Source: Halorubrum sp. DM2 (GTDB lineage: Archaea; Halobacteriota; Halobacteria; Halobacteriales; Haloferacaceae). From it: DNA of 64,000 nucleotides. This document shows positions 39,735 through 48,322 of the stretch, piece after piece. Where the stretch lies: the NCBI RefSeq assembly GCF_901686465.1, contig NZ_LR594487.1, positions 2,387,020-2,451,019 of the forward strand, in the 5' to 3' direction. The notes below the pieces were generated by a model, which was not told the DNA's origin, did not search any database, and saw nothing but the letters and a program-made list of their open reading frames with translations. The position numbers and the translations under genes are program-made. The stretch's first letter is position 1. The number at the start of each line of letters is the position of its first letter.

Positions 39735-40358
39735 ATGGACGCGCTCGCACAGGCCGGCCTCCTCTCGCCGGACACCCTCCCGCTCCTGTTGTTGACCGCG
39801 GGACTGCTGCTCTCGATGGCGGAGGCGCTGGCACCCGGAGCGAACTTCATCGTCGTCGGCATCGCGCTCATCGGGGCCGGACTCGGGGGGCTACTCCTGA
39901 CCTCGCTCGGCGTCGCCGGCGCGCTCCTCACGCTTTTCATGGCGCTCCTGACGCTGGCGTTCGGCGCTGCCGCCTTCTACGGGTACCACGAGTTCGACCT
40001 CTACGGCGGCAAGGGACAGCAACAGACGAGCGACAGCGACTCGCTGAAGGGGAAGACGGGGACCGTCACGGAGCGCGTGACCCCCACGGGTGGCGAGGTG
40101 AAACTCGCCGGCGGCGGGTTCAACCCCCACTACTCGGCGCGGTCGATGGACGGCGAGATCGACGAGGGCGAGGAGGTGATGGTCGTCGACCCCGGCGGGG
40201 GCAACGTCGTCACCGTGGAGTCGATGGGATACGTCGAGGACGACATCGACCGCGAGCTCGCGGCCGACCGCGCCCGGAAGGCCGCGGCGAGCGAGGCCGA
40301 CGTGGAGAGTACCGAAGAGAGCGAGGCCGACGCGGAGACCGAAGTCGAGCGGGAGTGA
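39735..40358 (+). CDS. NfeD-family membrane protein
   Basis: A 207-residue protein with two or three hydrophobic segments (about 15-30, 34-52, 58-82), a cytosolic OB-fold domain (about 100-165; LKGKTGTVTERVTPTGGEVKL, EGEEVMVVD) and a Glu/Ala-rich tail. NfeD-type proteins associate with membrane proteases and stomatins; no stomatin gene is adjacent here. The ATG is ~27 nt after the TATA-like ACTTATCAG. Confidence 0.85.
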   Translation: MDALAQAGLLSPDTLPLLLLTAGLLLSMAEALAPGANFIVVGIALIGAGLGGLLLTSLGVAGALLTLFMALLTLAFGAAAFYGYHEFDLYGGKGQQQTSDSDSLKGKTGTVTERVTPTGGEVKLAGGGFNPHYSARSMDGEIDEGEEVMVVDPGGGNVVTVESMGYVEDDIDRELAADRARKAAASEADVESTEESEADAETEVERE

Positions 40359-40431
40359 CGGGCCGACCTCGGGCCGCGGCGCGCGCCGCCGGTGAGCAAA
40401 ACACTTACCGCTCGCGTCGGGACGCTCGACC

Positions 40432-41193
40432 ATGCCCTCCCCGCTCGCCCTCCTCTCGCGACCGATCGGTAGCGTTCTCGACCGCGTCCGCGACGCCTTC
40501 GACACCCCCCGTGCCGGCGCGATCGCCGTCGCGATCCTCGTGGTCGTCACGATCGGTACCACACTCGGGATCGTCGCGCTCGGCGGAATCTTCGACGCGA
40601 CCGTCGACCAGCAGGTCACCGTCGACAACCCGGACCGCCCGCCCGAGTCGACCTGCGAGAGGTTCGGGGACGACCCCGACTCCGTGTTCGGCGAGCGGTG
40701 CGACGAGCCGGCGCGGATCGACGTCGACGCCGGGGAAGAGCTCCGAGACGCCGCGAACGGCTACCTCCACTACGGCCTGATCGGCGTGCCGGTCTGGTGG
40801 GGGATCTTCTCGCTCGCGCTCCACGTGGGCGCGCTGTTCGCCGGCGGGTCCGGCTCCGTCGGCGACACCTTCGTGATCGCCGGCTGGGCGCTCGTCGGCG
40901 AACTGCTTCGGGTGATCGCCGGCGTCGCGGCGATCTGGGTCGCCCTCTCGAACGCGGCGATCACGGGGTCGACGTTCGAGGCGATCGCGGAGGAGATAGT
41001 CGCCGCCATAACGGGCACGACCGGCCCCCTGCTCGTTGCGTCCGCGGTCGCGATAGCGGTCCAGTGGGTGATCGTCGTCGGGGGGTTAGAGGCCCACCAC
41101 GACCTCGACCGCGGGGCGGCGGCGGGCGTGGCGACGGTCTTCGCCGCCGTCGCCCTCCTGCTCGCCGTGCCCGCGAACTTCGGGAGTTTTTAA
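40432..41193 (+). CDS. YIP1-family membrane protein
   Basis: A 253-residue integral membrane protein with about five hydrophobic segments (roughly 30-50, 115-135, 143-170, 195-215, 230-250). The first extracellular loop (about 55-110) carries two cysteines (TCERFGDD, ERCDEP) that could form a disulfide. Overall layout fits YIP1-type archaeal membrane proteins. The function is unknown and no operon partner is apparent. Confidence 0.7.
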   Translation: MPSPLALLSRPIGSVLDRVRDAFDTPRAGAIAVAILVVVTIGTTLGIVALGGIFDATVDQQVTVDNPDRPPESTCERFGDDPDSVFGERCDEPARIDVDAGEELRDAANGYLHYGLIGVPVWWGIFSLALHVGALFAGGSGSVGDTFVIAGWALVGELLRVIAGVAAIWVALSNAAITGSTFEAIAEEIVAAITGTTGPLLVASAVAIAVQWVIVVGGLEAHHDLDRGAAAGVATVFAAVALLLAVPANFGSF

Positions 41194-41217
41194 GCCGACG
41201 GCGCTCGCCCTTCCGAC

Positions 41218-41829
41218 ATGATCCTGTCGGACGCCGACATCCTCGACCGGCTCGCGGAGGGCGACCTCGCGATCGAGCCGCTCGACGACGTCGATCAGCA
41301 GGTCCAGCCCGCGAGCGTCGACCTGCGGCTCGGCGAGCGATTCTTAGAGTTCCAGCGCACCAACATCCCGTGTATCCACCCGACCGAGGCGGACGAGGTC
41401 GGCGAGTACGTCACGGAGACGACCGTCCCCGAGGGCGACGAGTTCATCCTTCACCCCGGGGACTTCGTCCTCGGGACGACGGTCGAGCGCGTCGCGATCC
41501 CCGACGACCTCGTCGCGCACGTCGAGGGGCGCTCCTCGCTCGGGCGGCTCGCTATCGTGGTCCACGCGACCGCGGGGCTGTGCGACCCGGGCTACGAGGG
41601 GCAGATCACCCTCGAACTGTCGAACCTCGGGACCGCGCCGGTGGCGCTCTCGCCGGGCATGCGCGTCTCGCAGCTCACCTTCACGGAGCTGAAACGACCG
41701 GCCGACCGCCCGTACGGTGCCGAGCGCGGCTCCAAGTATCAGGGACAGGACGGCCCGCAGGCGTCGCGGATCGGCGACGATCCGGAGTTCGCAGGTGACA
41801 AGCGAAACGCCGCGGAGGGAGAGCCATGA
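41218..41829 (+). CDS. dcd: dCTP deaminase
   Basis: A 203-residue trimeric enzyme converting dCTP to dUTP (some archaeal members also cleave dUTP). Motifs: [10 protein letters not shown], the active-site GRSSLGRL and the catalytic-Glu strand [13 protein letters not shown], then [11 protein letters not shown] and the KYQGQ C-terminal lid. Its stop overlaps the ATG of the ThiN-type regulator by 4 nt, an odd pairing of nucleotide and thiamine functions. Confidence 0.95.
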   Translation: MILSDADILDRLAEGDLAIEPLDDVDQQVQPASVDLRLGERFLEFQRTNIPCIHPTEADEVGEYVTETTVPEGDEFILHPGDFVLGTTVERVAIPDDLVAHVEGRSSLGRLAIVVHATAGLCDPGYEGQITLELSNLGTAPVALSPGMRVSQLTFTELKRPADRPYGAERGSKYQGQDGPQASRIGDDPEFAGDKRNAAEGEP

Positions 41830-42740
41830 AGTTCATCGAGGAGGTCGTCGTCGACGAGTTCCTCCCGACCGTCCGTTCGATGCTCGCGGAGGACCTCCGC
41901 GACCGGGGGTTCACCCAGTTGGAGGTCGCCGACGCGCTCGGCATCTCGCAGTCGGCGGTCTCGAAGTACGCCGCGGGCGACGTGGCCAGACACGACCGGA
42001 TCGTCGCCGACGAGCGCGTGCGCGAACTCGTCGAGCGCGTGGGCGAGGGGCTCGCGAGCGGCGATCTCACGCCGGTCGGCGCGCTCGTCGAGATCGAGGT
42101 GCTGATCCGGCAGTTGGAGGAGGGTGACCTGCTCGCGGACCTCCACGAGGAGGCGATGCCCGCCCTCGCCGACGCCGACGTGGAGTTCTCGGTCCACGAC
42201 CCGGACAGCGGCCTCCGCGAGCGCGAGCGCGTCCTCACGTCGGTCCGGCGGGGGCTCCGCACCCTGACGAACGCCTCCGGCTTTGCCGGGCTGATCCCGA
42301 ACGTCGGCGCGAACGTCGCGGAGTGTCTCGCCGACGCGGCCACGGTCGACGACGTCGCCGCGGTCCCCGGTCGGCTCGTCGACGTGAAGGGCCGGGCGAT
42401 GGTCCCCGGCGAGCCGGAGTTCGGCGTGAGCGAACACGTCGCGACGGTGTTGCTCGCGGCGCGTGAGGGGGGCGCGAACGTCCGTGGCGCGGTCAACGTG
42501 CGGTACGACCCCGAGACCGTCGAGACGCTCGCGGCCGACCACCCGACCGTCGAGTTCGACGCGGAGCGGCCGACCCGCGATGCGGTCGCCGACGCGGTCG
42601 CGGGCGTGGACCGTTCGGGGGACGAGGACGGGGAGTCGCTCGTGGTGTACCAGACGGGCGCGGTCGGCGTCGAGCCGATCGTCTACGTCCTCGCGCCGAC
42701 CGCGGCGGAGGCGGCGCGGATCGTCCGCGGTCTGCTGTGA
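41826..42740 (+). CDS. HTH-ThiN protein, probable thiamine regulator ThiR
   Basis: A 304-residue protein: N-terminal helix-turn-helix (about 20-65, [21 protein letters not shown]), a linking helical region, and a C-terminal ThiN domain (about 135-300; [27 protein letters not shown]-like [21 protein letters not shown]). The HTH-ThiN combination is that of ThiR, which controls archaeal thiamine genes in response to thiamine phosphate; a catalytic ThiN role cannot be excluded. The 4-nt overlap with dcd means translational coupling. Confidence 0.85.
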   Translation: MKFIEEVVVDEFLPTVRSMLAEDLRDRGFTQLEVADALGISQSAVSKYAAGDVARHDRIVADERVRELVERVGEGLASGDLTPVGALVEIEVLIRQLEEGDLLADLHEEAMPALADADVEFSVHDPDSGLRERERVLTSVRRGLRTLTNASGFAGLIPNVGANVAECLADAATVDDVAAVPGRLVDVKGRAMVPGEPEFGVSEHVATVLLAAREGGANVRGAVNVRYDPETVETLAADHPTVEFDAERPTRDAVADAVAGVDRSGDEDGESLVVYQTGAVGVEPIVYVLAPTAAEAARIVRGLL

Positions 42741-42828
42741 GTCTGGGCGAATCGTTCGCGGCCCGCTGTGAGCCGGGTCGAATCGTTCGCGGCCCGCTGT
42801 GAGTCTGGGCGAATCGCCCGCGGCCCGC
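42736..42828 (+). repeat. 31-bp tandem repeat, three copies
   Basis: Three consecutive 31-bp units (42736-42766, 42767-42797, 42798-42828) of the form TGTGAG-N4-GGTCGAATC... GCGGCCCGC, differing at only a few positions. The first unit includes the stop codon of the ThiN-type regulator, so duplication started at the gene end. No hairpin is obvious. Confidence 0.8.
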
Positions 42829-42849
42829 CGTGAGCCGCCGACACGGGTG

Positions 42850-43110
42850 CTTTTATTTTCCGCGACGACGAACGACCGTTCGTGACGCGACACCGGCGGC
42901 CCGCGATGCGGATGCGTTCCTTCTAGCGACGGGTGGACCCGTCGCGTCGGCGACGACCGGTAACGCGGTCGGCGGCGGCGCGGCGGCGAAGCCCGTCGCC
43001 TTCCCGTAGCGCCCGGGCCGCCGCCGAGACGCGAGCGACGCGCTGTGATCGACGAGACGCGAGCGAGACCGCCGACGCGAACGGACCGTTCCGCGGACGG
43101 CCCCGAACCA
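42850..43110 (+). ncRNA. Possible non-coding RNA upstream of metG
   Basis: This part of the 414-nt gap before metG has its own TATA-like TTTTATTTT (42851-42859), a palindrome ACGAACG-AC-CGTTCGT (42868-42883), a perfect 8-bp hairpin GCGACGGG-TGGA-CCCGTCGC (42926-42945) and a longer GC-rich stem around GGCGGCGGC ... GCCGCCGCC (about 42972-43026). No ORF of haloarchaeal character is present. It does not match RNase P, SRP or tRNA patterns that I can recognise. Confidence 0.35.
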
Positions 43111-43154
43111 GCGGGCTTTAGACCCGATCGACCGACACACGACATACACACCAC

Positions 43155-45317
43155 ATGAGCCACGACGACTTCCCCACCGACCGCCCGGCGGTGGTGACCT
43201 GTGGACTGCCGTACGCCAACGGCGACCTCCACATCGGTCACCTCCGCACCTACGTCGGCGGCGACGTGTACAGCCGCGCGCTCGAACGACTCGGACAGGA
43301 GACCGCGTTCGTCTCCGGCTCCGACATGCACGGCACGCCCGTCGCGGTCAACGCCGAACAGGAGGGCGTCTCGCCCGAGGACTTTGCGCTCGACTGGCAC
43401 GAGCGCTACGCCGAGACGTTCCCGAAGTTCAACGTCGAGTTCGACAACTACGGCCACACCCACGACGAGACGAACGTCGAGCTGACCCAGGAGCTCGTCC
43501 GCGACCTCGACGAGGCCGGCCACCTCTACGAGAAGGAGATCATGGTCGCGTACGACCCCGTCGACGACCAGTACCTCCCCGACCGCTACGTCGAGGGCAC
43601 CTGCCCGTACTGCGGCGCGCACGCCCGCGGCGACGAGTGTGACGAGGGGTGCCAGCGCCACCTCGAACCCGGCGAGATCGAGGACCCCGAGTCGACGATC
43701 ACCGGCAACCCCGCGGAGTACCGCGAACGCACCCACAAGTTCTTCGCGGTCTCGGAGTTCGCCGACTACCTCTCCGCGTTCCTCGACCGGCTCGAAGGGA
43801 CGCCGAACGCCCGGAACCAGCCCCGCGAGTGGATCGAGCAGGGGCTACAGGACTGGTGTATCACCCGCGACATGGACTGGGGAGTGGACTACCCCGGAGA
43901 GAATCCGCAGGATCTAGTGCTCTACGTCTGGGTCGACGCCCCGATCGAGTACATCGCCTCGACGAAGCAGTTCTCCGAGCGCGTCGGTCCCGACGCCTTC
44001 GACTGGGAGACCGCCTGGAAGGAGGGCGCGAGTGAGGAGTTCCCCGAGGGCGGCGAGATCGTCCACGTGATCGGCCGCGACATCATCCAGCACCACACGA
44101 TCTTCTGGCCCGCGATGCTGGAGGCGACCGACCACGCGGAGCCGCGCGCGGTGATGGCCAGCGGCTTCGTCACCCTCGACGGGAAGGGGTTCTCGACGAG
44201 CCGCGACCGCGCCGTCTGGGCCGACGAGTACTTAGAGGAGGGGTTCCACCCCGACCCGCTGCGCTACTACCTCGCGACCAACGGCGGGTTCCAGCAGGAC
44301 GTGGACTTCTCGTGGGAGAAGTTCGCCGAGCGCGTCAACACCGAGCTGGTGGGGACCGTCGGCAACTTCCTCTACCGCTCCCTGCTCTTCGCCCACCGCA
44401 ACTACGAGGACGGTCCCGACGCCGACGCCCCGAGCGACGACGTGGCGGCGCGGATCGACGAGGCGGTCGACGACGTCGCCGCCGCGGTCAACGACTACTC
44501 CGTCCGGGCGCTCGGCGACGCCGTCACCGACCTCGCCCGCTTCGGCAACGAGTACATCCAGCGCAACGAGCCGTGGAAGCTCGTCGACGAGGAGCCCGAC
44601 GAGGCCGAGCAGGTCATCTACGACTGCGTCGCGCTCGCGAAGGCCATCGCCGTCCTCTTCGAGCCGCTTGCCCCCGAGAAGAGCGAGCGGCTCTGGGACC
44701 AGCTCGGCGAGCCCGGCTCCGTCCACGACGCGACCGTCGAGGCGGCCGGCGAGGCCCCCGCCGGCGACCTGAGCGAGCCGACCGAGCTGTTCGAACAGAT
44801 CGAAGACGAGCGCGTCGAGGCGCTCAACGAGAAGCTCGAAGCCCGAGTCGCCGAGTCGGAGAGTGACGACGGCGACGACGCCGACAGCAGTGACGACGAG
44901 AGCGACGACAGCGACGACGAGAACGACGAGAACGACGAGAACGACGACGGCGACGCAACCCGAGACACCGACATGAGCGACATCGAACCCCTCAGCGACG
45001 ACCGCATCAGCTTCGACGAGTTCCAGGAGTTGGACCTCCGGGTCGGCCGGATCGAGGAGGCGGACGGGATCGAGGGTGCCGACGACCTCGTGAAACTCAC
45101 CGTCGACCTCGGGGCGGAGAGCCGGACGATCGTCGCGGGACTCAAGCAGCTTCACGACGTCGACGACCTGCCGGACACGAAGGTGATCGTCCTCGCGAAC
45201 ATGGAGAAGGCAGAGCTGTTCGGCGTCGAGTCGAACGGCATGGTGCTGGCCGCCGGCGAGGAGGCCGACCTCCTCACCACCTACGAGGACGCCGGGCCGG
45301 GCACGAAGGTGAAGTAG
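43155..45317 (+). CDS. metG: Methionyl-tRNA synthetase with C-terminal tRNA-binding domain
   Basis: A 720-residue class I synthetase. HIGH motif in GDLHIGHLRTY, a zinc knuckle CPYCGAHARGDECDEGC, KMSKS equivalent KGFSTSR, then an anticodon-binding helical domain (about 400-570). A ~45-residue Asp/Glu/Asn/Ser linker (about 570-612) leads to a C-terminal EMAP/Trbp111-type OB domain (about 615-720, FQELDLRVGRIEEAD). In many archaea that domain is a separate protein; here it is fused. ATG follows a TATA-like CTTTAGACC ~40 nt upstream. Confidence 0.96.
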   Translation: MSHDDFPTDRPAVVTCGLPYANGDLHIGHLRTYVGGDVYSRALERLGQETAFVSGSDMHGTPVAVNAEQEGVSPEDFALDWHERYAETFPKFNVEFDNYGHTHDETNVELTQELVRDLDEAGHLYEKEIMVAYDPVDDQYLPDRYVEGTCPYCGAHARGDECDEGCQRHLEPGEIEDPESTITGNPAEYRERTHKFFAVSEFADYLSAFLDRLEGTPNARNQPREWIEQGLQDWCITRDMDWGVDYPGENPQDLVLYVWVDAPIEYIASTKQFSERVGPDAFDWETAWKEGASEEFPEGGEIVHVIGRDIIQHHTIFWPAMLEATDHAEPRAVMASGFVTLDGKGFSTSRDRAVWADEYLEEGFHPDPLRYYLATNGGFQQDVDFSWEKFAERVNTELVGTVGNFLYRSLLFAHRNYEDGPDADAPSDDVAARIDEAVDDVAAAVNDYSVRALGDAVTDLARFGNEYIQRNEPWKLVDEEPDEAEQVIYDCVALAKAIAVLFEPLAPEKSERLWDQLGEPGSVHDATVEAAGEAPAGDLSEPTELFEQIEDERVEALNEKLEARVAESESDDGDDADSSDDESDDSDDENDENDENDDGDATRDTDMSDIEPLSDDRISFDEFQELDLRVGRIEEADGIEGADDLVKLTVDLGAESRTIVAGLKQLHDVDDLPDTKVIVLANMEKAELFGVESNGMVLAAGEEADLLTTYEDAGPGTKVK

Positions 45318-45381
45318 CGTCCCCCGCGGACCGGTCAGTTTCTCGAAGTTTTATGTCGCGGCCGGCCAACGGACGCCCGTA

Positions 45382-45588
45382 ATGGCCCTCCTTCCCCACT
45401 GGTTCGAGTCCAAGTCCTTCCAGACGCAGCTCATCCTCGTCGCGCTCGTGTGTGACCCGATCGGCTTCGGAGCCGGTTACCTGCTCGCGCCGGAGTTCGG
45501 CGTCGAGCCGGTTCTCGGCGGTGTGTACGGACTCGTCGCCGCGAGCTTCCCGATGTCGATGTTGGTGATTCGCGAGATGAACCGGTAG
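45382..45588 (+). CDS. Small membrane protein (68 aa)
   Basis: A 68-residue protein with two hydrophobic helices (about 15-36 and 42-62) linked by a short GVEPVLGG loop, starting MALLPHWFESKSFQTQ and ending VIREMNR. A TATA-like TTTTATG lies ~30 nt upstream. No family that I can name; function unknown. Confidence 0.7.
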   Translation: MALLPHWFESKSFQTQLILVALVCDPIGFGAGYLLAPEFGVEPVLGGVYGLVAASFPMSMLVIREMNR

Positions 45589-45623
45589 TCCGGCCGCGGT
45601 GCGGTCGACCGCGGACCGCCTCC

Positions 45624-46043
45624 TCAGGCGTCGAGCACTTCGATCAGGTTCCCCTCCGGGTCACTGACAAAACAGATCGTCGTCCCGCTCGACGTGGTCC
45701 GGGGCGGCGAGAGCGTCTCCACGTCGTCCGCGAGGTCCTCGTAGAACGCCTCGACATCGTCGACGCCGAGACCGAGGTGGGTCGCGCCCGGGCGGTTCAG
45801 TTCGGGATCCGTGCTTCCCTCGCCCGTCGGTTCGTAGGCGACGAGTTCGACGACCACGTCGCCGGCGTCGAGGTGCGCGAACTCGGCCGACGCGCCCTCG
45901 ACGGCGACCGCTTCGGCGAAGGCGTCGCCGCCGACGGAGAACTCGGCGACGACGTCGAGGTCGAACGTTTCCGTGTAGAAGTCGACGGCGCGGTCCAGAT
46001 CGGCGACGGTGACCCCGACGTGGTGCGCGGTTGGGTCGGACAC
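45624..46043 (-). CDS. VOC/glyoxalase-family protein
   Basis: A 139-residue protein of two beta-alpha-beta-beta-beta modules. Metal-ligand candidates include the His in AHHVGVTV and the Glu in VVVELVAY for the first half, and His in ATHLGLGV and Glu in NLIEVLDA for the second, giving the glyoxalase I/dioxygenase pattern. It could act as a lactoylglutathione lyase-like or other metal-dependent enzyme; substrate undetermined. Confidence 0.87.
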   Translation of the reverse strand: MSDPTAHHVGVTVADLDRAVDFYTETFDLDVVAEFSVGGDAFAEAVAVEGASAEFAHLDAGDVVVELVAYEPTGEGSTDPELNRPGATHLGLGVDDVEAFYEDLADDVETLSPPRTTSSGTTICFVSDPEGNLIEVLDA

Positions 46044-46082
46044 GGGTGGCCGATCGGTCGGTGTCGGGAAAACCGTGTCGAG

Positions 46083-46208
46083 TCAGAGCCCGAACAGGCG
46101 AGCGGCGAGGCCGGCGAGCACGATCAGCGCACCGAGAATGAACGTACCGGGGATCGGGAGGACGAACACGACCGCGCCGAGGACGATGAGAATTGTCGAG
46201 AGCCTCAT
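46083..46208 (-). CDS. Small hydrophobic membrane protein (41 aa)
   Basis: MRLSTILIVLGAVVFVLPIP followed by a second hydrophobic segment and LFGL at the end: two closely spaced helices with a PIPG turn. An in-frame ATG at 46220 would add MIGT. The sequence recalls the short two-helix proteins often annotated as hypothetical in haloarchaea. Function unknown. Confidence 0.65.
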   Translation of the reverse strand: MRLSTILIVLGAVVFVLPIPGTFILGALIVLAGLAARLFGL

Positions 46209-46301
46209 TGTTCCAATCATGAGGGCTCGTCGGATAGGTATTGCGCCGGGATCGCCCGCCCCACCGAAACGACCAACCGGGAGCCCCGAGAGGGTTGTCG
46301 T

Positions 46302-46979
46302 ATGTACGTGGTCGTCAACGCGGCCCAGAGCGTCGACGGGAAGCTCGCCACCCGTAGCCGGGAACAGCTCCGGATCTCCGGCCCGGAGGACTTCGACCGG
46401 GTCGATCGCGTCAGAGCGGCCGCGGACGCGGTCCTCGTCGGCGTCGGGACCGTTCTCGCCGACGACCCGCACCTCACGCTCGACGAGGAGGACCGCCGCG
46501 TCGAGCGCCTGCGGGCCGGTCGGTCCGGGGACCCAGCCCGCGTCGTGGTCGACTCCACCGGGCGCACCCCGACCGACGCCCGGATCTTGGACGACGCGGC
46601 GACGACGTATCTGCTCGTCTCGGAGGCGACCGACCGGGAACGTCGCGAGGCGCTCGCCGACGCGGGCGCGGAGGTGATCGTCGCCGGCGAGGAGCGCGTC
46701 GACATCGGGGCGGGGGTGGAGAAGCTCGCGGACCGCGGCGTCGACCGCCTGATGGTCGAGGGGGGCGGCGAGGTGATCTTCTCGTGTTTCGAGGCCGGCG
46801 TCGTCGACGAACTCCACGTCTACGTCGGCTCCATGGTCGTCGGCGGGCGCGATGCGCCCACGCTGGCGGACGGGAGCGGGTTCATCGAGGCGTTCCCCGA
46901 CCTGACGCTCACGGACGTGGAGCGGCTCGACGACGGGGTCGTCCTCTCGTACGACGTCGAGGACGACGACGGCTCGTAG
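46302..46979 (+). CDS. arfC: Diaminohydroxyphosphoribosylamino-pyrimidine reductase (riboflavin synthesis)
   Basis: A 225-residue RibD C-terminal/DHFR-like reductase: NAAQSVDGKLATRS at the start, DAVLVGVGTVLADDPHLT, and MVEGGGEVIFSCFEAGVVDEL near the C-terminus. In archaea this enzyme reduces 2,5-diamino-6-ribosylamino-pyrimidinone 5'-phosphate in riboflavin/F420 precursor synthesis. No deaminase domain is attached, consistent with the archaeal route. Confidence 0.92.
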   Translation: MYVVVNAAQSVDGKLATRSREQLRISGPEDFDRVDRVRAAADAVLVGVGTVLADDPHLTLDEEDRRVERLRAGRSGDPARVVVDSTGRTPTDARILDDAATTYLLVSEATDRERREALADAGAEVIVAGEERVDIGAGVEKLADRGVDRLMVEGGGEVIFSCFEAGVVDELHVYVGSMVVGGRDAPTLADGSGFIEAFPDLTLTDVERLDDGVVLSYDVEDDDGS

Positions 46980-47069
46980 CGGGGCCGGACGGCGGTGGAC
47001 TATCCGTGTGAACTGTAACCACGGAGATCGGGCGGTACACGGGCCGTGCCACCGGTGTACACGAAAATC

Positions 47070-47228
47070 ACCGAAGTATTTATGTATCGCCCGGGGATAG
47101 TTGCTGATACCAGAACGCCTCTGGCGCTGGTGGAATCGCACGCTGAAATGAACGGGAGTTCTTGCAGACGGCCCGACGCACCACAGCGAGCGGTCGCTAT
47201 CGCCGGAGCGGTGATGGAGAGATAACAA
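47070..47228 (+). promoter_or_regulatory. Promoter and unusually long leader of the coiled-coil gene
   Basis: TATTTATG at about 47078-47085 is a good TATA element, yet the next ATG of the coiled-coil gene is at 47229, leaving a predicted leader of ~120 nt in a genome where most leaders are absent or short. The leader has a local stem (CCAGAACGCCTCTGG, about 47111-47125). It could carry a regulatory or small RNA. Confidence 0.4.
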
Positions 47229-48152
47229 ATGGTAACGAAAGAAGAAGTCATCGAGCAGTACGACGTGGAACCGATGGACGAGGCGGACAACGTGGACCTT
47301 TCTGAGGACGACTTGGAGAACGGCTCCAAGGGGCAGCTCATCAAACGCGCCGGTCAGCTGCGAGACCGACGTAACGAGCTGAACCAGATGGCCTCCGAGC
47401 GCGCGTCCAAGCGCGACGACCTCAACGCGAAGACGCGCGAGAAGGTCGACGAGGCCCAGGAACACCGCGAGAACCGCGACGAGCTCAACGAGCAGGTCCA
47501 GGAACACAAGGACAAACGCAACGAGCTCAACGCCGAGGCCAACGAGCTGTTCGACGAGGTCGAGGAGCTCAAACAGGACCTCGAACTCGGCTCCGGCAAG
47601 TCCATCGAGGAGCTCGAAGAGGAGATCGAGGACCTGGAGTTCCGTCAGCAGACGGAGGTCCTCGACGCGGAAGACGAGCGCGAGCTGATCGAGAAGATCG
47701 ACGACAAACGCGAGAAGCTCGCCGAGAAGAAGGAGAAGGTCGACGACACGAGCGAACTCGACGACCTCGTCGAGGAGGCCGAGGAGGTCCGCTCCGAGGC
47801 GTCCCAGCACCACCAGAAGGTGACGGAGCTCGCGGACAAGGCCCAAGAGCACCACAACCAGATGATCGAGGCCTACCGCGAGGCCGACGACATCCGCGAC
47901 GAGGCCGACGAGATGCACGAGCTGTTCGTCGAGGCCCAGGAGGCGGCCGACCGCCACCACGAGGACTTCGTCCGCGTCCAGAAGCGACTGCGCGAACTCG
48001 ACAAGAAGGAGGAGGAAGAGCGTCAGGACGAGCGCGCCGAGAAGCGCGAAGAGGAGAAGGAAGAGGCCGAGGAGATCTATCAGAAGTTCAAGGAGGGCGA
48101 GACGCTCGACACCGAGGACCTGATGAAGCTCCAGAAGACCGGCCTCCTGTAA
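47229..48152 (+). CDS. COG1340-type archaeal coiled-coil protein
   Basis: A 307-residue, almost entirely helical and highly charged protein. Heptad-like coiled coil runs from about residue 40 to 290 with a short break near 110-125 (LELGSGKSIEEL). The C-terminal motif YQKFKEGETLDTEDLMKLQK is conserved-looking. This matches the archaeal COG1340 family of SMC-like coiled-coil proteins of unknown function. Confidence 0.88.
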   Translation: MVTKEEVIEQYDVEPMDEADNVDLSEDDLENGSKGQLIKRAGQLRDRRNELNQMASERASKRDDLNAKTREKVDEAQEHRENRDELNEQVQEHKDKRNELNAEANELFDEVEELKQDLELGSGKSIEELEEEIEDLEFRQQTEVLDAEDERELIEKIDDKREKLAEKKEKVDDTSELDDLVEEAEEVRSEASQHHQKVTELADKAQEHHNQMIEAYREADDIRDEADEMHELFVEAQEAADRHHEDFVRVQKRLRELDKKEEEERQDERAEKREEEKEEAEEIYQKFKEGETLDTEDLMKLQKTGLL

Positions 48153-48322
48153 GCCGGCGATTTCGACGGTTCCGACGCGGTTTTTCTGCGGCTTTTCGCA
48201 CCGAACAGCGTCGCAGCCGGCCACGGCCCCGCGCACCGATCGACTGCGGCTCCGTATGCCGGTCGACTGCGGCTCCGCACGCTAGCCACGGCTTATAAAC
48301 GCGTGCGACGCCAACCGTCGGT

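Noticed and set aside
41739-43736. 665-codon minus-strand frame over dcd, thiR and metG start
   Set aside because: Shadow ORF of strongly supported plus-strand genes.
46083-48236. 717-codon open frame opposite arfC and the coiled-coil gene
   Set aside because: Leu/Val-rich mirror of Glu/Asp codons on the other strand; only its last 41 codons were kept as a possible small membrane protein.
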